A stretch of 64,000 bases of DNA, taken from Terebella lapidaria. Lineage: Eukaryota; Annelida; Polychaeta; Terebellida; Terebellidae. The notes under the pieces are model-generated. The model had not been told where the DNA came from. It ran no database searches and worked only from the letters and a program-made list of their open reading frames with translations. Numbering within the stretch: position 1 is the stretch's first letter; every line of letters begins with the position of its first letter. Where the stretch lies: positions 10,788,001 to 10,852,000 of the forward strand of contig OX424564.1 of the NCBI GenBank assembly GCA_949152475.1. The letters run 5' to 3'. Position numbers and translations under genes: made by a program. Positions 35,233 to 46,690 of this stretch are shown one piece after another.

Positions 35233-38200
35233 GCAAAATTGCCTCCACTCAGCTGTAATAACGACATCCTGTCCCCTGCATAATGAATACCTCCAACCAA
35301 ATATAGCATTCTAAAACACAATGTTGCTGGATGCGGATGACATCAGTGTAGTGTTTCGTATGTAATGTCATATACCAATAATAGCATTCGTTAGCGAATT
35401 ATTGCTGTGGGATATTTACCGGCGTGGAAATGTTAACAGTTGGCATTTCGTCGACATTACATCGTTGGATTACACGTTAAATGTCCCGTTGGAGGTTTGA
35501 ATCAATAACACACCTCCTTGTGGTAATGGTAAAGTCTAGAAGCTGTGACATCAGTCTGTGCTTATAATCGGCTCACAATATGAAATATTTAGGCAAAAAA
35601 TATATTATCAACTGCGAAATATTGTTTTAAAGTCGTATCGGAACGCGAGAGAAACGGGTGAGAGAATAATAAAATCAAATTATGAACTTGTAAAGATTGT
35701 AAAGGAGAGAGAACGAAAATACGGGCAGATACACAAGGATGGTTCCAAACATCAAAATAGATCAAGTATGTACCCCATTTGGTGTCCTACTTCTTAGAGT
35801 CACTTGAAATGCACCCTTTTGAAAAAGCATAGCTGGCCAACACCGGCAAGTGAAATGTCAAGGATCTCTAGAAGGATCTTGGTGCTCATGTCAGAGACAG
35901 GATTCTGATGAAACCTACTGCTCAGGGTCATATTACTTTGTATGACTGTGGGCATAAATGACAACATTAACATGGCATAAATGGCATCATCAACCTGCCA
36001 ACTACCACAGGGGAGCAGGTATTGACCATAATTATGGTATCGACGATCGGTAGGGCTATGGAAGCCAAATACAACTGGTTGCAAATAATGAACATGTGTA
36101 TGTGTTTTTTTTTTTTTTGCTTTGCTACCAAGTGCATTGTATTAAGCATCCTAAAATTCATAACACGATATGTTCTTCAGATGTCGTCGTTGCCGTCCGA
36201 TGAGATATAAGGATTGCGTGTAAAATTTACAAACAACGTTTTCAATTCAAGTGTATCAGTCCGCAGCAGAGACTTCAGAAAAAGGAGACGCTCAGAAAAA
36301 GGAAACCAGCTTTCACCACGGAACATAATATAATGTACACTAATAACATTGTACATGTAGTATTCACTAGAATCCGAGGGTGTCCATAGAGTTTGTTGCA
36401 GATAGCAAATTGTCCTGGTAAAAAAAAATAATGTTGGCGGGAATGCGCTTTCCTATGAATATCTAACTAGCCTCCGTGTCATTGACTTTCTAACTAAAGC
36501 CCTGTGACACCAACGCAACTGAAAACAGTCGCCCCATTATTACGGACACTGGATACACATCATCCAGTTTATTGCACATGAACTTATCATGCGTGTACAT
36601 CTTGGAATGTGCTCATCTCCCAGCGAATCTTGAAAAAGGTTTTAGAAAAAAGTTCTTATACAATATTATAATTCACCTGTAGCAAAATCATTGGTAGCGC
36701 TACTAGCTCAGATTGTTTGAGGCAGTAATATCGGGCTCACTCTCCTATTGTTGCAGAGCACAGTACATGGTATAATGTCCAAAGGATGGTCTTCACTTAA
36801 TGATAGGGAATTCAGTAGGAAGAATGTTGATATATTAGGTCACCCTCCCACGTTGGAGTGTAGCTGCTGTATGCATGTAGACCATATGCACGAGTCACAT
36901 AGGGCAGCATGCACTGATGTTACTAAGGCTATGATCTCATGGCGTGGTGGAACAAGGTCATTTTTTTCTGTTAATTTTTTTCAAGGACCCTGTCTCTCAA
37001 GACCTTTTTTCGGAATATCAGTGGACCCCCTTCAACAGTGCACACATCGGTTGGCATATCCTTTGCCATACATTTGTAGTACAATGCCCTATAACCTGTA
37101 TTATCCTTACGCAATATGCTAGTTCTTATTTCCGGATGCTCTAACTTCTGCCTTACAACCTGTATGACCTCTGCCTTACAATGACCTTATTTCATCATAA
37201 GAAATCTTACACTCCCAGCATATGAAACTGGCCATGATGACTTCGATTTGAACGTACACAACACGTATTAGTACATGATAAATAACATTTCATTTGACCG
37301 TTCGAAATTGATCACCTATGAAAAATAACCGTTTGAAAAAAGCAACGACCGTTCGAAATTGATCGCTTTAATTTTTAGTGATGGGTTATGGGCAATATAA
37401 GTTATGAACGTCATCAAGATACAGAAATGAAATTGATATATATACAAAGCAAATTTTCAACAAAGTTGAAACATTAGGAAATACAAAATGACTTGAGCTT
37501 TAATTTCGATTTGGCTGTACCTTCGAAAGCCCCGACGACTTAAAAATGACAAAAGATCCTTTCATTGTGATAATTTTAATTAAACTATTGGAAACTTTAC
37601 GATTTACTCACTTTTGAATATACTGCAATGTAAAGCCCGATCGAAAGTGATCGCCAACCTATTTGACATGATCGCCACCCGTTCGAAATTGTCAACCAAG
37701 CCCGTTTGAAATGATTTTACCGCGCCACCGCTTGTCTACAGTGATATTGAAATGAAAACAACTATGGTAATCTTGATTATGTTGTGATTCCATGCCACGA
37801 AATCCTGGTGTATTTTAATTATATACTGTGGAAATGTTTTTTAGGGTTTCCCTATCTGTTTTCACTTTCTTCTTCCAGTCGGGAAACTGTGATCACGCCG
37901 GTCAATCATGACGCATCCAAACATGATTGACCGTGTTCATATGATTAGAAATTTCCACCTTATTTTTTTAAAAACTACTATTGTTTCATTACGTTTACAT
38001 GTTCGTTCTGAAGATATTATATCAATACCAGGACATCACATGCAAAATAACTAGCAAATTACACTTAGACCACAATATATTATTCATGGCTGTAAATGGA
38101 AGGTACTAAGGAGGGTTGATGGATCATGGGCACAACAATGTATTCACTTTACGCATAGGTTCCCTATGCCTTTAATATTGAACAACCGTTTGTTTCAGGT

Positions 38201-38409
38201 CTTGTTTCGTTTATTTCAAAATCGAGGAAATGTATAAAAATTCTATATTAACCTTCATGCAGGCATTGGCTCGACTGATCACGGGTATTTTAACCATTGC
38301 CAGAACAATGCAACAAAATAAAGTTTCAATGCACCAAACATTGGAGACAAGGATCGACTATCACATGCTGGTATACATTTGAACATATATTTGACAATTA
38401 TATCATCAC
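35233..38409. other. Mostly unannotated; one weak repeat pair and a TTCGAAATTGATC cluster
   Basis: A segment at about 35785-35960 shows diverged similarity to 50680-50850 ('tgtcctacttct', 'gaaatgtcaagg', 'tcatgtcaga/tcacgtcagga'). At 37295-37740 the motif ACCGTTCGAAATTGATC occurs in variants about five times, inverted near the right side (CGATCGAAAGTGATCGCC), suggesting a diverged MITE. No gene seen. Confidence 0.5.
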
Positions 38410-38563
38410 TACACACTATGTGCCAGTGCGTCTTTGTATAAACTATTTGGCAGGATTTGCTTCTATTCTGAAATGTATTTTACGAAATATTGTTCACTAA
38501 AATCTAGTTTGTCACCATTAAAATCTGGTTTTATGGGTGGTAATAGATTGCTACTTACATTCA
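38410..38563 (-). repeat. R1 repeat, partial, diverged
   Basis: Minus-strand R1 from GTGCGTCTTTGTATAAACTA to GGTGGTAATAGATTG and CTTACATTC; it has a local duplication in 'aaaatctg'. Confidence 0.8.
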
Positions 38564-38754
38564 CGCTAATGGGGTACATTTTCGACATGAGTAAAGTGTT
38601 TATGCCTTTCTGTATATAGACCAACCTTGCCATATAAAGATATCCCAAGTTTCTCAGTTTAACATGCATGACTAAAATAAATCGATATTCATGGGACATG
38701 GTCGGTGCTGACCAGTAAGGCGACTGGAATTTGTCAATAATACTGACTTCGCTA

Positions 38755-38865
38755 TGCATGAACGATTTTCTACAGTGTGTCTTTTTTCTACAGTGTGATT
38801 TTCTACAGTGTGTCAATGATGTGTCGATTTTCTACAGTGTGATTTTCTACAGTGTGTCAATGACG
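38755..38865. repeat. Short direct repeats of 'ttctacagtgtg'
   Basis: TTCTACAGTGTG recurs about five times with variable spacers, ending in an R1 copy. Part of the motif is R1-internal, so this may be local slippage at an R1 edge. Confidence 0.75.
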
Positions 38866-38990
38866 CCAGTGTGTCTTTGTATAAACTATTTGGTCGGGCT
38901 TTGTTTCTATTGCAAAATGTTGTATTTTACGTTTGTTATTAGTATCATCAAAATCTGACTGTATTGGTGGTAATAGATTGATACTTACAC
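38862..38990 (-). repeat. R1 repeat, partial
   Basis: Minus-strand R1 beginning at the 'GACGCCAGTGTGTCTTTG' position and ending TTGATACTTACAC. Confidence 0.9.
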
Positions 38991-39004
38991 TGCTGGCGGA
39001 CGTT

Positions 39005-39332
39005 AAATCTGTCCCCGAGGATACCATCAACTCAGTAGCCTTCTGGCTTGTGATTAGGTACTTATGTACTTGTCATATATCTATTCCATGGGGGTTGTTT
39101 CAGATTTCTAAATTATTTTGATAGGTTGTTGGGCAGTTGTATACTAATTCCATCAGGTGTACAGTAGAAACAACTACATCCAACACACTGTCTGCCCCTG
39201 ATGACGCCAGTGTGTCTTTGTATAAACTATTTGGTCGGGCTTTGTTTCTATTGCAAAATGTTGTATTTTACGTTTGTTATTGGCATCATCAAAATCTGAC
39301 TGTATTGGTCGTAATAGATTGATACTTACATT
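39005..39332 (-). repeat. R1 repeat, full length
   Basis: Full minus-strand R1 from CCCCGAGGATACCATCAACT to TGATACTTACATTCCC; adjacent to the partial copy in the same orientation, so the pair is a head-to-tail cluster. Confidence 0.9.
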
Positions 39333-39532
39333 CCCAGTAGAGGGCATGGAATGCAAGGTGGGTCTTCACCGAATGACTTCGATGGATTGGAGATTGGCGT
39401 AGGTACCCCATTGTTATCTGAATTCAACGTGCATAATGACTGAAAATTTAAACAAATAAAGAAACCTAGTGAAGGCACAATTTTTTAGAAGGGTGCACAA
39501 AGGTACATATGTCATAGAACAAAGGTACATGG

Positions 39533-40505
39533 CCGTGGAATCAATACCCAGTATTAAGTATTCCGAGCAAACAAAACAGGGTCCGTTATCCAATCTCATA
39601 GTCCGGGGACAGAAAGTCATATCAGGCATACGAAGTGAGAGAAAACAAAAATGACAGGGAAACTCATGAACCCCCGTAAATGGCCATTAGGAGGTGAAAT
39701 CAGGTGTTCCGGAAAGAGTGAGCATTTCCTGCCCCACTAGTGGCACCCATCATGAATTCCCCAAAATTCCGAGCGAGCAAAACAGAGTCCGATATCCATC
39801 TCATAATCCGTGGACAGAAAGTCATATCAGACATACGAAGTGAGCAAACAAAACAGGGTCCGTCATCCAATCTCACAGTCCGGGGACAGAAAGTAACATC
39901 AGGCACACGAAGCGAGAGAAAACAAAAACGACAAGGAAACTCATGAACCCCCCCAAAATGACCATCAGGAGGTGAAATCAGGTGTTCCGGAAAGAGTGAG
40001 CATTTCCTGCCCCACTAGTGGCACCCGTCATGAATTCCCCAAAATTAACATGAAAATAGATCTAGTTGCATGGCAGACATGGATTTGCTGTATTTATCCA
40101 CCAGATCATGATGACGTCCATAGAATTTCCTAAACGCAGCTATAAGTCTTGGTAAAACATATCCTTGTCGTAGCAGTTTAGAGACTAGCTGGGCACTTCG
40201 ATAGACAAATTCCTCATATTTGCAACTAGCTCTGGATTAGCGTATAAGTTGAGAAACAAACACACATATAATCTAGTTGACAGGTTAGAATCATTATCAA
40301 TCTCCAACCTCAGGTCTAGATAGTTGGAAAAAAATAGCGGATTCTGTAGTATCCTTAATTTCAAGTTCCTTAGGATATGTGACATCCAAATAATCACCAA
40401 ACTTGGGATTATTTAGCGACAATACATCATCTATGTAGCGGAAAGTGAAATTAAAATTACATGTTAGTTTCTTACATGTAATTAGTTTCTTACCAAGAAT
40501 TAAAC
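39533..40505 (-). mobile_element. Penelope-like retroelement, truncated copy with doubled 3' region
   Basis: On the minus strand this copy contains the end of a reverse-transcriptase region (about 40500-40060) and then its non-coding 3' region. It matches the better copy at 44131-45690 but is rearranged and shortened. The 3' non-coding block is present twice (about 39533-39765 and 39770-40045), as if two element ends lie in tandem. It is broken and non-functional. Confidence 0.7.
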
Positions 40506-40540
40506 CAAATTACATGTTAGTTTCTACATATTTCATGGAA

Positions 40541-40579
40541 GGGGGGGGGGGGGCGTGCCGCCTGTGCCCCCCCCCCCCC
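40541..40579. repeat. G13 / C13 inverted tracts
   Basis: G13 (40541-40553), a 13-base spacer (cgtgccgcctgtg), then C13 (40567-40579). The tracts can pair with each other. Confidence 0.95.
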
Positions 40580-41632
40580 TCCTAAACGTTTTCTGTTCAA
40601 TAGACCAGTCTTGTGGTGTATAAGCGTTGTTCAGGTAGCACCTCAGGTGATGGCATCATCCAATTGAGTGATAACTGTCAGTGTGAGTATCAATCCATTA
40701 CCACCAATAGTGTAACGTCCGCAGCCGATTGTTTTGTGGCTGTATAGCAGCTACACTTACATTATATACCATATGGCATAACGTAGTGCAAAGATGATTA
40801 TATCTAATTCTCGTGACTTTCTCAGATCAATAAGTGCCTCTGAGATTTTCAACACACAATGCTTCGTCAAGATAAGATTTTCGGAAAATCAATATTTATC
40901 GATCGAACATAGCCTCATTGAGGAGTAAATTATTGAGAAGAATCAGTGAGGTGATTGAATATATGCCCGGGGCAGTGTGATAATTTTGTTGAAGTGGCCA
41001 TATTTTGTAAAATATCATGTTTGATATTTGCGATATTTCATTGCGTTCGTCTGAACAAGTATGGCCGCAGCAATACCGATGTCAAAATTTAAATTATTCA
41101 GAGTAATTTCCTCCATGGTCAGTGATGGTGAGAATTGTCAGCACCAACAACATGTCTCAGCATCATATAATTCGGTTTTGTTGGGTAAACCGGTATTAAC
41201 GTGGACAACAAAGATAATGTGCCATTTTAACCAAGGACGAATTTGTACTTCACCTCAGTGTCAGCTGCGATTTTAACCATAATGAAACTCAGAAAAGTTA
41301 TTACTGCTTCCGAAGATCTCAGAATAATGACAACTCTCCTGTGTATACTGAAGGCCTTTGGTCTAAAAGGGCATTTGCCTAATCACCCGGGCTAAGCTGT
41401 GTTTTTGTTAGACTAATTAATAGTGTTGCTCCAAGGACATTTGTCATACAGAATCATGTAAAATTCAGAAAAAAACAGGATATGCACCATTTTGTTATTG
41501 GTATTTTGAAGGAATTGTGTAGTTACTCCTGCTAACCCATGATATATTTAGGATAATGTACACTTAGAAATGTATGACCTCGAAATGTGTTTCTTCAAAG
41601 TACCGCCTTCATTTTCTCTAATTCTTAGGGTA
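40580..41632. other. Unannotated stretch with an R1 scrap
   Basis: A small R1 end fragment (GTGTGAGTATCAATCCATTA then CCACCAATA) lies near 40679-40712. Otherwise nothing is recognised. Confidence 0.55.
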
Positions 41633-41825
41633 AATGTAAGTGTCAATCTATTACCACCAATACAGTCGGATTTTGATGAGGCCAATAACAAACGTAAAAC
41701 ATTTTGCAATAGAAACAAAGCCCGACCAAATAGTTTATCCAAAGACACACTGGCGTCATCAAGGGCATGCAGTGTGTTAAATATAGTTGTTTCTACTGTA
41801 CACCTGATGGAATTAGTATATAATT
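41633..41825 (+). repeat. R1 repeat, partial
   Basis: From TGTAAGTGTCAATCTATTAC to GATGGAATTAGTATA; the last third of R1 is missing. Confidence 0.9.
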
Positions 41826-41929
41826 GGACATATATTGAAATGCCTTATGTTCCCGTCTTATGTTCGTCCTTGACAAAAACTAAGATCATTATTCGAGCTT
41901 TTGGGAACGAACGCACACAAACTTATTGT

Positions 41930-42800
41930 AACGGATCTGGGGGTCAGCCGGAGCTGACAGAAGATTCTCTGCTACTGCTACTAGGGTAACTTGATTAGAG
42001 ATCTCTGAGGATTCGTAGCGTGGTCTGGAACGGACCTCTATCCGTCACTGTCTGCACTTCTGCAACTGCACCTGAAACGTGGAACTCAGCCGCGTTGCCG
42101 CTTCCGTCTCCGCAACCGCTCCGTCGCTCCCGTCTCCGCAACCGCTCCGTCGCTTCCGTCTCTGCAACTGCTCCGTCACCTTCTCTGATGATCTGGATTC
42201 TGGATCACCATCAAACGTTGTCAGCTTTATCTTAACCGACTGTTAACTGTCTTTCTTTTTGTTTCTGTTAAACTCCGTATTACCAGTACTCTGAATTACC
42301 ATTACTTTGTCACTTTTCAAATCACTTTAGGAACACGGAAAAAATGACTCAGAAAATGTTTTCAGCTTTACTTTCTAAGTTCACAACCGGAAGATATGAA
42401 TGACCTAGCCGTTTGCCGGAGTACTCTTCTCTGGAAGATGGGTCTGCACTGATCCACGTCAGAACACCAACTTCACTGAAATCCCGGATCCGAGGGCTTT
42501 TATACAACGGAACTGGGTGTCACGTGACCGACTCATTGTGACGTCACGGATAAGACAGAAACTGATCTTTTTCGGGTTTTTAGAGAACATGCTTAAACCA
42601 ATCAGTGGCTGCCACATCACCTTTTAAACCAAAATTGAGACCGATCACATGACCTTTGGAAAATGACGCAGTTTGACGTTTTTGTACTCCGGAGGCTCTG
42701 GCTTAAACGAGTGTGTCCGGCGGTTCCGTCTCAAAATATTCTAAGTTCTGAGGCAGACCACCTCTCTAATACCAGTTATAAGTGACCATTTATAACTTTT
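41930..42800. other. GC-richer unclassified segment
   Basis: Richer in C and G than its surroundings, with a ~24-bp short tandem repeat (ccgtctccgcaaccgctccg and variants, about 42100-42180) and a small inverted repeat TTATAAGTGACCATTTATAA (42776-42795). It could be an element terminus or an old promoter/5' exon; no partner copy is in the window to decide. Confidence 0.35.
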
Positions 42801-43631
42801 AATAACGGAACAACACCTGTACAGTTCAGGAATACTCTGTTTAACCGTTAGTCTCTAAATTATTGACGGAAATACCTTGGGGAATATTTGGAAACAGCCC
42901 AAATCCATCACAATATATACAAGTCTGGTACATCTGGTCTCATGTACTTTCTTTTGAACTATAACTGTTGTATTTTCAGGAAACGAAGCTTCGCAGCGCT
43001 CAGCATAAGATTCACTGCACCCTGAGATAGTTAGAAACGTAGAAACATCAATTTTGGCAGGCTTCGTGCCATGGGTCAGCACATACTGGAATGTCAAACA
43101 GACTAGCTGGACCATGGTTGGGATTTTTGTCATGTATCTCACCTCATGTTCAATGTGTATGAAACTGGCTCAGGTAAGTTAATTTGCAATTCCACTACAG
43201 TCGTGAGCGAAGTCATTACCATATTGTAGTATCAGGGGATGGGGATTTCAAGGTTATGGCCCAGGCCACGGAAGTAATTATTTTCTGACATAGGATACCA
43301 TTACATTTGATAACATTCCATGTGATCTGAGCTCCGGTGGGAGTGTATCGTTGCCCTCATTATGGTGTTGGAATAGGTAGTTTCTTGTGTAGGTAGAAAG
43401 CTAGGAATATATGTTTTAACGTGAAAACGTTTTTTACCGTGTGAGCAAATGCCATGGTGGATGCATGTGTGTATGTATACGTTTGTCAGTAACGTAGTTC
43501 CCCACGTGGCGATCAGTATCGATATGCCGATATTCAGTAATTCAATAATACATCACCTTTAATGAACTGATCTTTAACTAGAATCTAGCAGTGAACTGTG
43601 ATTGATGAATTTCTGTTAAATAGACACATGT
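42801..43631. other. Unannotated stretch
   Basis: No convincing gene; a 95-codon minus frame (42855-43142) has no identifiable domain. Confidence 0.5.
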
Positions 43632-44048
43632 AACTCAGATGTGTGGAATAATGTTAGACACAAATTTCGATGTATGTGTTCGGCTGTACAGTTAGGCCTA
43701 TACTGTAATTCTCCCAACCAGCGCTATATGGGACAGCGATCATTTGCCGTAATGGATGCATTTTTTTTGGTGTTGAGGGGTGACTTCGCTGATACATCGA
43801 TCTATAGGCTACGATTTGTTCGAGAAAAAATGAACATGAAACTCAGATGTGTGGAATAATGTTAGACACAAATTTCGATGTATGTGTTCGGCTGTACAGT
43901 TAGGCCTATACTGTAATTCTCCCAACCAGCGCTATATGGGACAGCGATCATTTGCCGTAATGGATGCATTTTTTTTTGGTGTTGAGGGGTGACTTCGCTG
44001 ATACATCGATCTATAGGCTACGATTTGTTCGAGAAAAAATGAACATGA
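43632..44048 (+). repeat. Direct tandem duplication of ~208 bp
   Basis: Unit 43632-43839 is followed at once by 43840-44048. The only difference noticed is one T in a T8/T9 run, so the duplication is very recent, allelic, or an assembly join. Confidence 0.95.
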
Positions 44049-44130
44049 AAGATAGCTTGTTATTTCTGCTGTTTTAAACGGCTTTAGTCATGAGTTCACA
44101 TCAAACAATCTTGAATTGTATCAATAGACG

Positions 44131-45690
44131 TGGAATCAATACCCAGTATCAAGTATTCCGAGCAAACAAAACAGGGTCCGTTATCCAATCTCATAGTCCG
44201 GGGACAGAAAGTCATATCAGGCATACGAAGTGAGAGAAAACAAAAATGACAGGGAAACTCATGAACCCCCGTAAATGGCCATCAGGAGGTGAAATCAGGT
44301 GTTCCGGAAAGAGTGAGCATTTCCTGCCCCACTAGTGGCACCCGTCATGAATTCCCCAAAATTAACATGAAAATAGATCTAGTTGCATGGCAGACATGGA
44401 TTTGCTGTATTTATCAACCAGATCATGATGACGTCCATAGAATTTCTTAAACGCAGCGATAAGTCTTGGTAAAACATATCCTTGTCGTAGCAGTTTAGAG
44501 ACTAGCTGGGCACTTCGATAGACAAAGTCCTCATATTTGCAACTAGCTCTGGAATAGCGTATAAGTTGAGAAACAAACACACCATATGCCGGTGACATAG
44601 GAATGTTGCTGCTTAGAAAAGGGAAATTGACTATGGAAAAATTGAAATCATCACGTTTGTCATATAATCTAGTTGACAGGTTAGAATCATTATCAATCTC
44701 CAACCTCAGGTCTAGATAGTTGGAAAAATTAGCGGATTCTGTAGTATCCTTAATTTCAAGTTCCTTAGGATATATGATATCCAAATAATCACCAAACTTG
44801 GGATTATTTAGCGACAATACATCATCTATGTATCGGAAAGTGAAATTAAAATTACATGTTAGTTTCTTAGAACCTCCTCTTTGTAAATGTTGGATAAAAT
44901 CTGATTCATATGAGTATAAAAACAGGTCTGCCAATAATGGTGCACAGTTTGTACCCATGGGAATACCAATAGTTTGTTGAAATATTCGACCACCAAATTC
45001 CACAAAAATATTATCAATCAGAAAATTAACCATATTTACCACATCTATTTCAGTATATTTGTATGGGGCATCAGAGTCGCCTTTAACAAAATAAGCGGTA
45101 TTATATTTAACTACAATATAGTGGTACCGACGTTGTCCCTTTTTAGAGAAAAATGAATTATTGATTAGTTTTTTAAGCTGAGATTTCAGTTCAGAATGAG
45201 GTATAGTTGTGTACAAAGTGGAGAAATCAAATGTTTTGATAGACGTTACTTTTGAAAGTGTGTGCGCATGTAGATATTCCAATAAAGATTTGGAATTTTT
45301 TAATATCCACATTTGGTTTATACCACTTCTAGAATAGATGGTTTCAGAGTACTTTTGGAGACCCTGTTTAATTTTAGACAATATAGTAGTTAATATTTTA
45401 GAAAGGGCTTTGGTAGAACATGATGCTGAACCTGAAATATATCTTTGTTTGTGTGGATTTTTGTGCAACTTTGGGATCCAATATAAGTTTGGTAGATTAG
45501 AATCTTTACATGAGGTAGTAATACCAAACGAATGCAATACAGACAAATGATTTGATAAGATATCCTGTTTGGGCACGGTAATGGCTTGGTATGTACTATT
45601 GGGATTAGTATTGTTGGCAATACCCAGTTCGTCAAACAGGCACTGTATATAGTATGCTTTACAAACAAAAACAACATTATTAGAAGCTTT
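44131..45690 (-). mobile_element. Penelope-like retroelement, 5'-truncated, reverse transcriptase open
   Basis: On the minus strand an open frame from about 45690 to 44362 encodes a reverse transcriptase: PNLYWIPKLHKNPHKQRYIS, motif A-like IKTFDFSTLYTTIPH, then IGIPMGTNCAPLLADLFLY, and the catalytic FRYIDDVLSL, ending near FYGRHHDLVDKYS. The 'GxxMGTxxAP..A' and YIDD pattern suits Penelope-like elements rather than LTR or typical LINE enzymes. No GIY-YIG endonuclease is seen. About 230 bp of 3' non-coding sequence (44131-44361) is shared with the copy at 39533-40505. The 5' part is missing: the element ends where an R1 fragment begins. Confidence 0.7.
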
Positions 45691-45800
45691 ATATCAATCT
45701 GTTACCACCAATACAGCCAAATTTTGATGACTGCAATAACAAACATAAAATACAACATTTTACAATAGAAACAAAGCCCGACCAATTACTTTATCAAAAG
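45690..45800 (+). repeat. R1 repeat, truncated
   Basis: TATCAATCTGTTACCACCAA through GACCAATTACTTTATCAAAA; abuts the 5' truncation point of the Penelope-like copy. Confidence 0.85.
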
Positions 45801-46690
45801 AGTGCTGACACACTTTGTTAAAAGACACAAATATTATCAATTAGATAGACCTACTACATGCAATAAGTGCATTTAACAAATTAGATATGGTGAGCACGGT
45901 GGCATTTGGGCCTCCAGTTTTCCAACCAATTTCCTTGAATACTGCTGAATGCAATACGAGAAAATGAAGCTATTTGCTGTCCACAATTTCTACTAACGAG
46001 TCAAGGGCACTGAAAGCCTACATTTAAGCCTATGATGCGAATAATTTGCTTCAAGTATAGTCACTTTCGATTTATGTGATGGTCCTACATAATCTATGGG
46101 TCTGTATATTGTATCTCAATCAATTTATCTGCATTTGAATAACGGATTTGGTATTGATCGCTATCCATCTTGGTTTTGAGTGTATTCATATGCTGATCCA
46201 ACATTGATACACACAACACTTTGTTATTGATCAGTATTTTTTTCTAATTATGTTACTGAATATTGCTGATTGGGAATTGATAACTCTCAAGTTTGTGTTT
46301 TCCTCATTCAAACAGAAATCACCCGACAATTATGTTTTCCTGAGATTTCCTCTGACCACACGATTCACACTACTAGCGATTACTTTATTGCACATTGTTT
46401 AGTATAGAGAATTGATCTTGTGATATATTCCTGAATCGGAACATATAGCTCAAGTTTAATCGCAATGCGTATCGGTGGCTATGGTCTTAGCAAACGGTGT
46501 TTTTATTTAACCTATTTATACGCTGGAACGTGGCGTCTTTTTTCCGTGTAGCGCATGGAAATGTTCAACTTTCTTGCTTTTATGGATAACATGGAAAGAA
46601 ACGTTACAATCTGGGTCATTCGCTCACAAATGGGTGTACATGTCATTGTGCGACATATAATGAAAAGATAAAGTACTAGTAAAATGCATA
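45801..46690. other. Unannotated stretch
   Basis: No gene recognised between R1 and the Tc1 element. Confidence 0.6.

Noticed and set aside
36748-37122. 124-codon open frame
   Set aside because: No domain, and composition like the surrounding non-coding DNA.
41930-42800. Possible solo LTR or promoter
   Set aside because: It begins TGTAACGG after an AT-rich stretch, but there is no paired copy, no matching end and no target duplication; left as unclassified.
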